This document shows positions 45,687-58,176 of a DNA stretch of 64,000 nucleotides, piece after piece (position 1 is the stretch's first letter; each line of letters opens with the position of its first letter). The notes below the pieces were generated by a model. The model was not told the origin of the DNA. It did no database searches and saw nothing but the letters and a program-made list of their open reading frames with translations. The position numbers and the translations under genes were made by a program. Where the stretch lies: contig SWDT01000001.1 of NCBI GenBank assembly GCA_009193035.1, positions 1,178,001 to 1,242,000 of the forward strand, written 5' to 3'. Source of the stretch: Halicephalobus mephisto (Eukaryota > Nematoda > Chromadorea > Rhabditida > Panagrolaimidae).

Positions 45687-47509
45687 ATGTCCGTGGACAC
45701 GGCCTTGCCACCCTATGGAAATGGCTCGACATCACAGGCCGTCAACTACTTCAAAAGAGAACAAGATCCAGAAGTGTATGTTTGGCTTGTTGGGATCTGG
45801 ATTAACTCCTTTGTTCTTTAGAGCTTCGTTCCAATTAGCTGAATCCGAACTGAAGAAACCTCCAGACGATGTTTTTCAGATTATTAGTAAACTAGGAGAA
45901 GGGTAAGAAATGGAATTTTTATATGAATTATCAGATAATTTCAGGTCATATGGATCTGTCCACAAAGCAATCCACAAAGGTTCAGGAACAACGTTAGCTA
46001 TTAAGAAAGTCCCTCTAGATACAGATCTTCAAGAAATAATCAAGGAAATCACGATCATGCAGCAATGTGACAGTTCTTTTGTTGTTAAGTATTACGGTTC
46101 TTATTTCGAAAATTCCGACCTTTGGGTATGTTTCTAATTAACGCTTAATTGACGAATTAACAGCTATTTTCAGATTGTGATGGAGTATTGCGGAGCTGGT
46201 TCGGTTTCCGACATAATGCGGCTTAGAAGGAAAACCTTGGACGAACAGGAAATGGGAGCTATTATTCGAGATACCTTACTTGGTCTGAGTTACTTACATT
46301 CTCTAAAGAAAATTCATCGTGACATAAAAGCAGGGAACATTCTTTTAAATCTCCAAGGACATGCTAAACTTGCTGATTTTGGAGTTGCTGGACAATTGAC
46401 AGATACGATTGTTAAGAGGAATACTGTAATTGGAACTCCGTTCTGGATATCTCCGGAAGTCATTCAGGAAATTGGATATGACACCAAAGCTGACATCTGG
46501 TCACTAGGGATCACAGCAATTGAAATGGCTGAAGGAAGACCACCTCATGCGGATATGCATCCCATGAGGGCGATTTTCATTATTCCCACTGAATCTCCTC
46601 CTGCATTGAAACACCCTAATGAATGGTCGCAAAGATTCAATGATTTTATTGCTCATTGTCTTGTGAAAAAACCTGAAGAAAGGACAGCTGCTGATGAACT
46701 TTTAAAACATGAATTTATCACGACGGCTCCAGGTCCAGAAGTCGTCAAATTGATGATTAATGATGCCAGAGAAATAGCTGCTCAATGTGCTCTTACGGAA
46801 CAGAACTTTCATAATAACGATACTGAGGATTCTTCTACTCTTATCAGAAGGGACACTGCAGGGAAAACTATTCATGGAACGATTTCTGATATTGATGACG
46901 GTACTATGGTTCAACATAACATCACAACTGGTCTTCCACACAAGTTTCAAACGGCTATGGACAGGTTATCCATCAATAAGACTGTGAAGCAGAACGGGGA
47001 TGTCATGGCTTTTAGGAATAATATCACTCCTCCTCCTCATTTCAAATCTGCCACTCCTGGGGGCTTTCCTCCTCCTCCGGCTTATGAGGAACACATTCAA
47101 CAAGGTAAAAATGCACTTCAGAAAAATGCTGAAGCATTCACTAAGGGCATTCCATATGGAACCGTGGATGGGGCTATTGGGGCAGGGGATTCCACTATGT
47201 CCTCAAGTACTTCTGGTCCGGACTCGACGTGGGCTTATGGAACTTTTGGAACGCCTTTGGGTCATTTTGGAAAACTTCTTGATGGACATAATGATTTTAG
47301 TTATGTAAGTGAAAATTTACTTTTTTACAGTTTTTTGAACTAGGTTTTAGTTACGAAGTCTCTCAACAAATGAACTATTAGAAGCCAAAACTCATCTCGA
47401 AGCTGAGATGGATGCTGAATTGAAAGCCTTGCAAGCTCGTTATCACGCGAAAAGACAAGCTATTCTGGATGCCATTGAAGCCAAAAAGAACGACAGAAGT
47501 CACTCTTAG
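45687..47509 (+). CDS. cst-1: MST1/2-type (Hippo) GCK-II serine/threonine kinase
   Basis: Five exons (45687-45775, 45822-45902, 45945-46125, 46174-47304, 47351-47509) encode 546 residues. The kinase domain spans about 47-305: glycine loop KLGEGSYGSV, catalytic Lys77 (LAIKK), HRDIKAGN with Asp167, ADFGVAG, and the activation segment KRNTVIGTPFWISPEV with the autophosphorylated Thr. The substrate-recognition and dimer motifs typical of MST follow. The C-terminal exon encodes a SARAH coiled coil (LRSLSTNELLEAKTHLEAEM, LKALQARYHAKRQAILDAIE), which fixes the identity as MST/Hippo. It acts in the Hippo cascade with Salvador/WTS-type partners; C. elegans has two copies, cst-1 and cst-2. The linker contains a Pro-rich stretch (PPPHFKSATPGGFPPPP). 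The DEMD-like caspase sites of the human kinase are not obvious. Confidence 0.93.
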
Positions 47510-48092
47510 GAAAAGTGTATTTTTCTTTATTTATAGTTTTTTTTCACATCGATTTTTTTTCGGGTTTTTTAATTAGCTCATTTCATTCTATCGTTCAATT
47601 TCATCTTGTAATGCCAATTTGCCTAATTGTTATGTTAGTATACGGTTTATTCTATCATTCTACTTGAAAAAATGACTTTCAAATTGTGATACAGTTTTCT
47701 TGTCGTTAAAAATTGATGAAATTTCAAATTTATTTTAAAATTTTTGAAAGTTAACAATTGTAATTTCAGAAATCATAAAGTCATCCACGTTGTTTCGTAA
47801 AACAAAAATTAAAAGAACTTGGATATCCTACTTTGATCTCGAAACGAATGACGATGTGAAGTAAAATGTAATAATTTAGGTTAAATTTGTTTTTTGAAAA
47901 AATTTTTGAATATTCGAAAAAATAGAATTTGTCGGAAATTACGGTAGAAGTAAATTCATCATTCGTGTCGGGACCAAGGTTGAAGGATTTGAACTGTTCT
48001 TTCAACAATTATTGATTTAAATAAAGAATATTAACACCGTTTAGCCTCTGAATTTGTTAAAATAAGAAAAGTGGAAATACTGCTATCCAATA
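47510..48092. other. AT-rich intergenic region
   Basis: 3' flank of the Hippo kinase gene. A minus-strand frame at 47781-48008 contains a short coding-like piece (LLKEQFKSFNLGPDTNDEFT ending at a GTAATT) but has no start, partner exon or known motif, so no gene is called. Confidence 0.35.
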
Positions 48093-48698
48093 TACAAAAA
48101 AGAGTACATTGAAACGACTCCAATGTACCAGATACATGACATTCAACACAGGGATATTTTACTTGATGTACCGGTACATTGAATATTATGTATTTCATAT
48201 ATTAGAGCTGTTTTAATACATCAGATACATTATATTCAATGCACTGACATCAATGTAATGTGTCGATACATTAAAACAGTTCCGATATATAAGATACATG
48301 ATAGTTAATGTATCGGATATATTACATTCAACATAGGGATCTTTTACTTGATGTACCGGTAGATTAAATATTATGTATTTCATATATTAGAGCTGTTTTA
48401 GTACATCAGATACATTATACTCAATGCACCGATATTTTACCTGATGTACCGGTACATTGAATATAATATATTTGATGCATTAGTCTTTTTAATGTATCAG
48501 ATATACTACATTCAATACATTGATATTTTACCTGATGTAGCGGTACATTGAATATCATGTATCTGATATATCAGAGTTGCTTTAATGTGTCAGTACATTA
48601 AGTATAATATTGGTGCATTAAATATGATGTATCTCAATATCAGAATTGTTTTAATATATCGGATATATTATGTACTATGTACCCATTTTTTGTGTGGA
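48093..48698. repeat. Satellite-like element, family C, second copy
   Basis: About 600 bp of the same degenerate units as at 34985-35525 (ATGTACCGGTACATTGAATA, TTAGAGCTGTTTTAATACAT, CAGATACATTATATTCAATG). The left end (TACAAAAAAGAGTACATTG) and right end (CCATTTTTTGTGTGG) resemble the inverted ends of the other copy but are shorter. Confidence 0.7.
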
Positions 48699-48781
48699 AA
48701 AAGCCGATTTTAATGCTGCTTTGAAGCATTTTGTATGGGTGGAACGGAATTCACACTTGAAGGTGTGTTCTGGAATGGTTT

Positions 48782-49543
48782 TCAAGAAATACTGGGCAGA
48801 TCAGAAGGATCGAAATCAACTATTGCTTGCTCTAACGCTGCACTTGAGTCGTAAATATTGTGATCTGGCAGTTCTGGCACGAAATCGTAATCATCTGACG
48901 GGGAATATGGGATGAATTCAAGAACCGGGTGGTTGATGCATTGGTAGATGACATGGGCGAAGTAAACTGATGGAGGTAGGAGGTTTTCGAAGTGCAGAAG
49001 TTTTCGGAATTGCTCGTGTTCCTCGGGAGAAGCATTTTCTCTCCGAGTATACTGTAACTTTGAAGGTTAAAACTAACAGTGACTAAGGAGTGTTACCTGG
49101 TATCTTTGTCTTGCTGAAGGAATTTCCCTAATGCTCTTAAAGAAGGCATCCACGTCTTCGGGAGGATTTGTGAAAATCTTCCTACCGTACAGGATCTCCG
49201 CTCTGCGGTCGAGTTCAGCGAAGTCTCCAGGGGTCCTGGTGTCGACCCCGGGGTTCTTCCCTTGTCTGAGGTCAAATTCGTAGAACATGTTGTGGTGGAA
49301 ACATCCTAATTGAGCGATGACGTGGGCTCTGTCGAGAATATCCCGGGCTTCCCGGAGGGATTGTTCCTCAGCACTCAGGGTTTTGTTGGGACAACAGTGA
49401 TCAGATTGGGTTCTGATTTGGGGATTTGCAAATTCGTATTCTGGAATGTCATCCTCAGAAAAAAGTAATTGACTCAAAATAGAATTATCTAAAAATTCTG
49501 AATTAATTTTTAAATTCAGAAAAAACGACTTACCGGCTGACAT
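48782..49543 (-). CDS. Unrecognised acidic protein, 226 residues
   Basis: Three exons (49543-49534, 49497-49097, 49051-48782). The first holds only MSA plus one base, then a GTAAGT donor; joining to exon 2 gives MSAEFLDNSILSQLLFSEDD. The protein is soluble, acidic and without signal peptide or membrane segment. Conserved-looking stretches are CHAH-free helices such as EQSLREARDILDRAHVIAQL, GCFHHNMFYEFDLRQGKNPG, FAELDRRAEILYGRKIFT and PPSVYFAHVIYQCINHPVLE, ending in an acidic Asp/Ser/Pro tail. I do not recognise the family; a nuclear or cytosolic adaptor is conceivable. Exon 3 could start 6 nt earlier. It is convergent with the Hippo kinase gene across a repeat-filled gap. Confidence 0.68.
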
Positions 49544-50471
49544 CGCCGACCTCCAATGGACTAAATGTACTATCTTCCGTCGAGAATGTACTTTGCCGGC
49601 AATCTGCAACTATCGATTTAGTCTTTTTGGAAAAGTGCATGTAAAGGGCGGACGGCTTCGCGAGCCTCGCTCTGACAACCGACTGCTCGGAAGGACATTG
49701 AAAAAGAATTCTATTGGAAGAATCGCGCTAAGAGTTCTTTTTCCGAACTACACAAACATGGAACGTCTGAGGACGACGAAGCAGTCCACGACTTTGTTCT
49801 CCGCCATTAGCTGCCGGTTGATTTCAGTCTTGTTGTGGAGTTCTCTGACACTGAGTTTTTAACATTATGAAAATTATAAACAACTTAATTCTTGAGATAA
49901 ATGAAGAACAATAAGATATTATAGAACATTCCATACAGGACACTTGGGAGGGGTTTTCTAGGCCAGCTGGCTATGATACCTTTAAAGGTTAAGGTCATTG
50001 ATTGTGAAGAACAAAGGACGGCTTAACCAATTAGGAGCGTCGGTAGAACAATGGCTTACGTACTCCTAGGGATGAGCCCAGATGTCCTTCTTGTGACGCT
50101 GGGTTCGTCCGTCGTTGTGTGTCCCATTCTTTCCCGGGGAAAAAGAAAGAACAGCAGGACCGGATAGCTGCCAATAGAGGAACGACCTGGGTGGTCTTCG
50201 ATTACTGTGGAGCTTGGTTTGCTCGCTGCAATGAAACATCAACCATAATAATTGTGTGATTTTTTATCATTAGCAGTTGGATTAAATCTTCTTAGTTGAA
50301 ACGTGAGATTATCTGCTGTTCGAACAGTTTCTTCTTGTCGAGATAAAAGTTGCGACAAAACTTCAGATTTACCACGTGGACAGCAATTTTTAATTTCGTG
50401 ATTTTTGGAAATTGATCGATATAAAATTTTTTGCGAAAATCATCCGCATGACTTGAGAATATTGTTTCAGA
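49544..50471. other. Intergenic region with a GC-rich, possibly structured segment
   Basis: The part 49930-50235 is clearly GC-richer than normal intergenic DNA here and contains several short self-complementary pieces (CTTTCCCGGGGAAAAAG near 50132, GACCTGGGTGGTC near 50186), without a persuasive ORF. It could be a non-coding RNA, a promoter or an old coding fragment. The rest is AT-rich promoter space of the next gene. Confidence 0.3.
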
Positions 50472-53400
50472 ATGCCCTCTGGCAGACGAACAAACAAGAA
50501 CAACCTTCGTTCTCAAATTAACGAATTTAATTGCTACACTGCCCCAGGGTCCAACTGTGTAGCTGTAAGCAATCCGAGAAGAAGTTCGGATATGGATCTA
50601 CAAGACAACACGGGGGACAACCGGATACACCAATATTCCAGTCAGCAATATTCTGTCATCGGAAATCCCGTCACTTATCTGCAGCAGGTTGGTCCTTCTG
50701 ATTCTGGTTACAACGTTCAGTCGTCTTCTTCTCGAGTTCCTGTTCAGAATAATATTCAGCAACATTCTGTTCTTGTTGATGTCCGGGACGATTCTCGGGA
50801 GTTTATGGAAGCTTATCTAGAGGATCAGTATCAAGACGACGATTACAACTTTGATTCTTCCAACTTCAATCTTGACGACGATCAACAACGATTTAACACG
50901 ACACAAGAACTCCGCATCGGCATGGACGAACAGGATGAGCGTTATCCGTCGTGTCAGATGCAAATGCCATCTCAGCGATCTTGTTATAGATTACAACAAC
51001 CTATGGAATCTATTATCCAGCAAATGTCAAATCAATCAATATCCCAGACACATCATAATGAACAACAATCTCAGAGATCCATTATGTCTCATCCATCTAT
51101 CTCCCAACAGCAAAGTCAGAATCCTCAATGTTCTTTTGTTTCTTCCACAATGAGAACGCAGCCACAGATTCAGATTCTGCGACATCAGAAGCGATCAACT
51201 CAACGTCAAATGAGTCATCAACAACAGCAGTTTATCGTTAACCAACAAGATTCTTCGATGAATCCATCGATACGAAATAGAATCCAACAACAGAAGAACG
51301 AACAACAAATTCGATTTTCACAAATGCATCTTCATGCGAGGATGTCTTCTCCGATTAGATCTCGGTATTCTCCTATTCACAAACAGAATCAGATGTCCAC
51401 TCCACCTATTCAACAACCAGGCCAAGGAAGTCGTGGATTTGCTTATCCAGGGGACAGTCCTACGTTCTGTCCACCTGCAGAACCGGGACCGAGTCGTGAC
51501 GTCCCAGTCAGTCATCCTAGTCAGTATGTTTATATCAACTACAACCAGAATCCTCAAATCGGATATATGTACGAGAATAGTCTCTCAAATTCAAGCTTGA
51601 ATCCTCCCAGTCATCATCAGTCGTCGAGTATCCAGAGTTCTCACACCCAGCCTTCTCCAACTAGTCCATTCTGTCTCATGACCTCTCCGATTCAGCGAAC
51701 TGCTCATTCAGAAGAAGGTGCAAACTTTGTTTCTCCCAGAATTGCTCCTAGTTCTGTGGAGTGGCAGAGAATGATCGAACGGAGAAATGTCACCCGTGCT
51801 CGAACTCCGATGGACGGTCAAAGCAGACAACAAATTTCAATCCATCAGTCTCCGAATTACGGTCAACAGTACCAGATGACTCATCTACTGCAGATCCAGG
51901 GAGAGAGTATGGATCAAACTTCGATTGAATGTCTCCTTCCTCTTCAAGGAACCATTCAACAGGGTCTTCAATCGAGAACGGTTGCTCCGATTCCAGTTCT
52001 ATCTCCTAAAGCTGTCGATCAGACGTTTGAACAAATCCAGATTCAACAATCAACTCATCAAGTATCTTTTTATATAATTTTTATATAAGAAAAGTTTGTT
52101 TCAGATAATTGAAGCCGAAATTTGTGATCCTCTCGAACAATTGATAAATGACGAGATTGATCAGCGTGTCCAGAGACTTCATGCCCAAGACGCTCAACGA
52201 AATAAACTTCAACAAGGAACTAGTATTATTCCTGTAGCTCCGACTTCCGAAGCTTCTACACCAGTTCCATCGACCGACGATCCTTATGAAATTCACCGAT
52301 TCAGTTCTTCTGAAGAAAGTTCGACTCCGAGTATCATCCCTCAGTCGGCTCTAGAACTCCAAGATGTAAATATTCCTCTAGCTCCAATGCGACGGACTCT
52401 ATGGTCTTCAAGTTCTAGTTCTTCTGAGGATGAACGTTCTTCAAAACAGAAAACATCTCTTTCTTCTCAAGAACCAAAGCAAAAAGAACCAGATGACGAG
52501 AAATCTTCAAACAAGAGCTCACGAAAGAAGAAAGGAAAATATAAATCCGTCGAAATCATCGAGTCTTCTGAATCTTCTGATTCTGAACCTGAGAAAAAAG
52601 AATCTGTGAAGAAGGATTTTGTTAAAATTGTCAAAGAAAAAAAGAAAAAATCCGTCACATCAAGCGATGAAGATCGTCGAAATAAAAAAGAACTCAAAAA
52701 AGCTTCGAGGATTCGGAAAGATTACGAAAAAAATAAGAACTTAGATATTCCAAAAGTCAAGTCTTCTAGACCTAAGGATTACAAAGCAGATGAAGGTAAT
52801 CTAAGACGATATAAAGATAAGCCGAGCTCGAACAAAAAGAAGAAAGATCGATCTAAATCGAATGACTTTTATAAAAAACTTCCTGTCATCCCTCGTCCAC
52901 CGGTGAAGGATTACACTCAACCGAGACCATTATCCAAGTCCATCGAGAGATCCAGACCTGTTCCTCATCAGAAACCAACAACTCTGAAGATTTCGTCTGC
53001 TCTACTTAGAGAAAGAGAAGCTGCTGAACGGCTTGCAGTCACTGCCAGACCTGTTTATCCATCTTGTTCCTCAATGGCACGTCATGGAATGATGAAAGAT
53101 TACACGATCCTGAGAAATCCTGATAAGGAAGCTCAAAGAGTTGCTGCTACTGTCCTTAAAGCCAAATCTAGTCAGTCAAGACCAGAACCGAAATCATTCA
53201 CACCAACTCAACGCTCATCTCTCCCTAGTTCCACTCTCAAGTCATTTTCTCGATCAAGCAGTTTGTCTTTGGTAAGTTCTTCAAAGAAAACCGATGTCCA
53301 ATCGTCAAGTAACAAGAAACCTGATCCAAACCCGGAAACTACAAAATCAACCCAACTTAATCTTCCATCTGTTGCAAGAAACAGTTGTGGACTACCTCTG

Positions 53401-56400
53401 GAAGACATAATTGGAGACATGGTGTTCCCTAGTACTCCATTTGAAGAGATAAAGAAGGTTATGAAGGCCAGAGAAGCCGTTGACCGAGCCAAATTAGTGA
53501 AGTCTACTGAAACTGCTAACAAAGAACAAAAGAAATCAGATTTCGCTAGAGTCGGTGAAGTTAGGAAATCTGGAGAATTTTTCACGTCGAAGGAAATTAA
53601 CAAACATGTTGGAAATATCAGAGACAAGGAAACTAGGTCTTCGTTGTCAACAATCAAGTCATGTGATCTTAAGAAATTTGATGAAGGATGTACTTCAAAA
53701 ACCAAGTTTTCAGAAATAGAATCGAAAAAGTTAAAATATTCCGACTTCCAGAAATCGAAGGAAATTATTACAGTTCCTTCAATTCCTCAATCAAAATGTA
53801 AAAACTCATTAGAAGTCGTCAAATCGAAAAAATCAATTAAATCTCCTGAATCTGGAAAGATAATTTTAAATCCAAAAAAAAATCAAAAAACAATAACGAA
53901 GGAATTTAAAAAATCTGAATTCCTCAAATCTTCAGATACTGATCAATCAAAAAATATTATTCCTGAAATCGAGAAAATTATCAAAAAATCCCAATTTTTG
54001 GAAATTAAACAAAAAGAAAAATATATTATGAAACCGGAAAAAAACAAACAACTTCCAGAAGCCGAATCTACGAAGTTTAAAGAATCCTCCATTACTGTAA
54101 TTCCTTCATCGGAATCCGAAATGAAAGTTTTAACAACTCAACAAGAAGAAATTTCTGATTTTATTCAACATTCAGAACTCAGAAAAAAAGAACTTATTCA
54201 AAAAAGAAAAAAATACAATAAACTACAACAAAAATTTTCTCCATCAAAACAACCAAAAAAAATTATGCAAATTCAACCCGAAATAAAACAAAAAATGGAT
54301 CGATCTATTTTTATTCCTGTTTTTCAAATTGAAAATTTAACTATTTCAACTGAGAAAATTCCACAAAAAAATAAAGCAAAAATTGAACAAACTGATATTT
54401 CTGTAGGTCAAGGAACTTCACGAAGAAATTTTTCAAAAACTTCGGATGTGAAAATTTCAGAAAAAAATAATCTAGAAATTCCAGAAGTTGAGAAAGAAGA
54501 CCATGACGTCATTGTTGCGGAAATTAGATCACAAGATTCAGGAAGTTTTACAAAAATAACAAATGTGAAATTTTTGGATTCAATTGTTCAGGATCAAGAG
54601 GTTCAAAAATCCGATCCTATGAGCTCTGAAGAAATCCAAATTGCTGATGTTTCGAGCAACAAAGGACTTATTTCAATTAAAAAAGATATCAGTTCATCAA
54701 TTGAATTTAATCCAGGGATATCTCCTGTTGAAAAGATTCAAGATTCTGAATTTTTTCAATCTTCTTCTACCACAAAAACTTCCGAGAAGGACCTCAGTTC
54801 ATTGAATGTTTCAATATTCAAACCAGATACGCCGGAAATTATTTCCAAAGATGTTCCAGAAAATAAAAACGAATCAATTAAAAAAACTTATTTAATCCAC
54901 GCTGATCCCGCAGGACTTAGTACCAATAGTCCCATCAGGAGACGTTCCGATGACTTCTTGTTCGAACCACCAGTTAAAAGACCTTGTCCATTGACTGGAA
55001 ATGCTGAACTTAATATATTTGCCGAAGACGATCCTTTTGGCTTCATCCCATCTGAGACTCAAGCAGATGGAATCACACTTTCTGAATTCATGGCTCTTGC
55101 TGCTGAATCTGATGCCACTGCAGAAATCAGTAAGACATTTTTGAGTAAAATTGATTTAATAAAATTCATTACAGTTCCTTTTAATATATCTTATCAGTCA
55201 GATACCAATTCTGAAGACAATATACAAAAATCTGCTTCTGATGCTAGTAACGATGGAAAGGAAACAGCTACCGTTCCAAAAAACTACCATTGTGGGCTAG
55301 GCAGCTCTGATTGCCGTCCTAGCTCACAAACAAATCAAATTAACGATTCTGAAACAACTTCAGACAAACTTTTTCGTGACTCAAGGGAAATGAAGAAATC
55401 AAATGTTCCTTATGAACAGAAATTTGAGAAATTGGTCAGATTCTACGAAACAGCAGAAGCTTACGTTGATGGAGATAAGTCCAAAGAAGCGTATGTGGGG
55501 ATAGCTTCACTTTCTGATTTTTTACAATTGACGAAGACTGCAGTTAGATGGCTGCAAGTAGGGCTAATCCCTGTCTTGCCTTTTGAGGATACCGTTGATG
55601 AATTCAGTAAGTTCAGTAAGGGAACTGGCCTAAAATATATAAGATTTACAGGGGAGGGGAGTCCCAGGAAAGTTCCATGTAAGCCTTATATACTTAGACA
55701 AGGTCCCTAAATTAAAAAAAGCTAAAATAATCTATAAGGGAGCTTGTCTAAAATATGTAAGGCTTAAATGGGGCTTTTCTGGGACCCCCCTTCCCCTGTA
55801 AGCCTTACATATTTTAGATAAGTTCTCTAATCATTTTAATTTGAAAAAATAAATTTTAGGTGAAATTCCTCCAAAACCATGTAGAATGTTCGCCAACAGT
55901 GAACCGTCAACAGGAGGGATTCAGGAGACCGTCTATGGGTACTCGAAATTCTCCAGATTAGAGCTTTCTGTTCTTCTTGGTTGTTATTTTATTTTTGAAG
56001 AAATTAACGAAAATCCGACAATTAGTACAAATATTGCGAAATTGAAATGTAAGAAATTACTGTAACTTTGACAATAACAATACTGTTTCAGTCCACACAA
56101 CCAAGTGGTGTACCGCTTTACGGAAACGGATGGAAAAAAATGAACATGTTCATCCTCTTTTCGTGATCTGGGCCTCGGCAACATGCCAAATTGACCGACC
56201 GTTGATTCTCATCGAGTTTACTCAAATAATTTTCAAAAACGAATTTAGAGAACTGAAAGAAGCCAAGGAAAAATTAGGTTCTAAAATCTTCCAGAAAAAA
56301 GCCTACGATGTCTTCATCAGGAAAGCAGAGGACATGTCTGGGGATCCAGATACTCGGGAACTTCCATTTATCATTGCTGCGGGGAGAATGATGAATCAAA

Positions 56401-57833
56401 TGTTCCAAATCCGAAATCCTTCTGATGCATGTTCGATCGCAAAAAGGTTATCCTATTGTCTTCTCGAATTCCGTAACTCTCAAGACAAAAAAATCAAAGC
56501 TTATCGTCTCAGGAAAAAAGATGAAGATTTCTGGTCTTCTTTTTTTGAAGGTCTTCATTCAACGGAAAACATTCCGAATAAAAGTGAGTTATTGAAGCTG
56601 AATGGACTTCTGAATCAGAACTTTCTGAATAAAAAAGAAGAAAAATCATTAATTATTCAATTTTTCCATTTCATCATCGGAAGGATTTTTCCCGGAATTA
56701 CTCCTCTTGATGTAGAGGACGACCCTGTTCTGTACTCCAACGGATATGTGTCTTACGTCATCTACTTGTCCAATGAAGTCCTCAAAGCTTGGATGCAATA
56801 TCACGAATTTAAAGAAAGAATGAAATCCTCCACTGATCTAACTGTTCTTGAGGAAAAATTTGTTTTTTACGATGACCTCAATCCCGTCACTTTCAGATCC
56901 AACAGTCAACTCGAAAATTGGAAATTTTTTGAAGTTTTGTTTCCTCGAGAAATAGATGCGGCTCTTTCTCATTTGGAATTGGAACAATTGGACAATATTA
57001 TGGAAATTTTACAAGTTGTTTCCGACAAAGAAAATGGTTCTGGGAAGAAAAAACAAGAAAATGAGAACAATTCCGAACAACCAGAAGATCAAAGAAGAAC
57101 TTCTCAAGTTCCTCGGGAAATTTACAACTCCTATGTTGCTAAGAAAACTGTTTCGAAATACTCCGTTTTGACTCGTTTCAATCTTTCCCAAAAAGAAATA
57201 ACCCAAAAACTGACAACTTCGAAAGGTCTACTTTCCCTCACTCCAGAAGTCCCTCCCAAACCTCCGTCGAATTCAAAAAAAATCCTAAAATTCTTCAAAA
57301 ACAGAAAATCCAAAGAAGAAATTCCTCTTTGTGCTGTATGTGATGGAAAACAGACGATCATCTACAACACTCCTCTTCCTGAAATGGAGAGTTTTGTTGA
57401 TTCCATCAAAAAAAAGAAGAACTTAGAAAACACTGCATTGCTGGTAAGTATCTGGACCAAGACGAGGGAATTGAACAGAGATTGGGCCCTGAGTGGCCGA
57501 GTAACCTACCAACACGTTTGGACACTCGAAGACGTCTTTGATATTAGTAAGTTTCAATCAGTAAACAATTAACTTTGTATTTAGATAACAATGAAGAAAT
57601 CGAGGAATCTGAATCCAGAAAGGACAAGTTGCTGGACGTAATTGGAACTATCATCCCTTACGACATCAGAAAAATTCACTGGTTGATGAAACTCTGTCGG
57701 TATTATTTCCATTCCAGCTGCTTCGATACTGTAAAACAAAAATTTGGATTTTTTCTGGAAGAGTAAGTTTAGTTATTTATTCCGGAAAATACAGTATACT
57801 TTCAGAGCTGTCGGGAATCCGTTTGCAACTTGA
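50472..57833 (+). CDS. Giant low-complexity (Gln-rich, Ser/Lys-rich) protein, probably nuclear
   Basis: Seven exons (50472-52061, 52105-55129, 55175-55606, 55860-56048, 56092-57546, 57585-57762, 57806-57833) encode 2,298 residues. Residues 1-530 are Gln/Ser/Pro-rich and disordered. Residues 531-1540 are Ser/Lys/Glu-rich with a poly-Ser acidic patch (LWSSSSSSSEDERSS), Lys clusters that could be nuclear localisation signals (SSRKKKGKYK) and many SP/TP sites. The part after about 1620 is more ordered: LSVLLGCYFIFEEI, FVIWASATCQIDRPLILIEF, IIAAGRMMNQMFQI, YVIYLSNEVLKAWMQY, CAVCDGKQTIIYNTP, IRKIHWLMKLCRYYFHSSC. The overall build (long disordered Ser-rich activator region plus C-terminal helical domain) recalls AF4/FMR2-type transcription scaffolds, but I see no diagnostic motif. 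The 45-nt intron 2 keeps frame and could be retained. Intron 3 holds a foldback element. Confidence 0.75.
55625..55840. repeat. Foldback element in intron 3 of the giant gene
   Basis: Left arm AAAATATATAAGATTTACAG followed by GGGAGGGGAGTCCCAGG; right arm CTGGGACCCCCCTTCCCCTG followed by TAAGCCTTACATATTTT. The inner parts (GTAAGCCTTATATACTTAGACAAG... and ...CTTGTCTAAAATATGTAAGG) are also inverted copies, so most of the intron can fold into a long hairpin. Confidence 0.75.
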
Positions 57834-57958
57834 TACATTGCAATAGACCTGCATTAACTACAGTACCTTTAAACTTATTTTATCGTCGTGATCTCAGTGA
57901 GAGGTTCCCCCGTTGAGGTGTCTATGCAATTGTCTCTATTGGTGGCTTTTCAGCAACT

Positions 57959-58120
57959 ATGGTATTCGGAATACTGTGCAATTTCCTCTTACTGCTCTTG
58001 ACTTTTGTAATTTTAGCATTAAGCATTTACGGAACCTTTAATCTTCTTGTTGACGACGATCTCTTCAAAGTCCTGTGTACCGTATCTCGTATGAAAATGG
58101 ACTTGTTCAGATCTGATTGA
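57959..58120 (+). CDS. Candidate 53-residue single-pass membrane micropeptide
   Basis: A short frame begins 126 bp after the stop of the giant gene. It starts MVFGILCNFLLLLLTFVILA, i.e. one strong membrane segment, and continues with a short acidic-basic tail (NLLVDDDLFKVLCTVSRMKM) to TGA at 58118-58120. A consensus acceptor GGCTTTTCAG ends five bases before the ATG, as expected for trans-splicing of a downstream operon gene, and AATAAA follows at about 58140. Spacing of about 100-130 bp from the upstream stop is typical of nematode operons. The frame could also be an extra 3' exon or a chance ORF. No homologue is recognised. Confidence 0.45.
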   Translation: MVFGILCNFLLLLLTFVILALSIYGTFNLLVDDDLFKVLCTVSRMKMDLFRSD

Positions 58121-58176
58121 GATTGTCATTTTTATTCAAAATAAAGCGTGATTGAGTAATTGATGAACTTTATAGC

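Noticed and set aside
47781..48020. Minus-strand coding-like stretch KEQFKSFNLGPDTNDEFT
   Set aside because: No start codon, partner exon or homologue recognised.
49750..49870. Minus-strand frame ending RQLMAENKVVDCFVVLRRSM
   Set aside because: No in-frame start or acceptable acceptor upstream; insufficient support for a gene.
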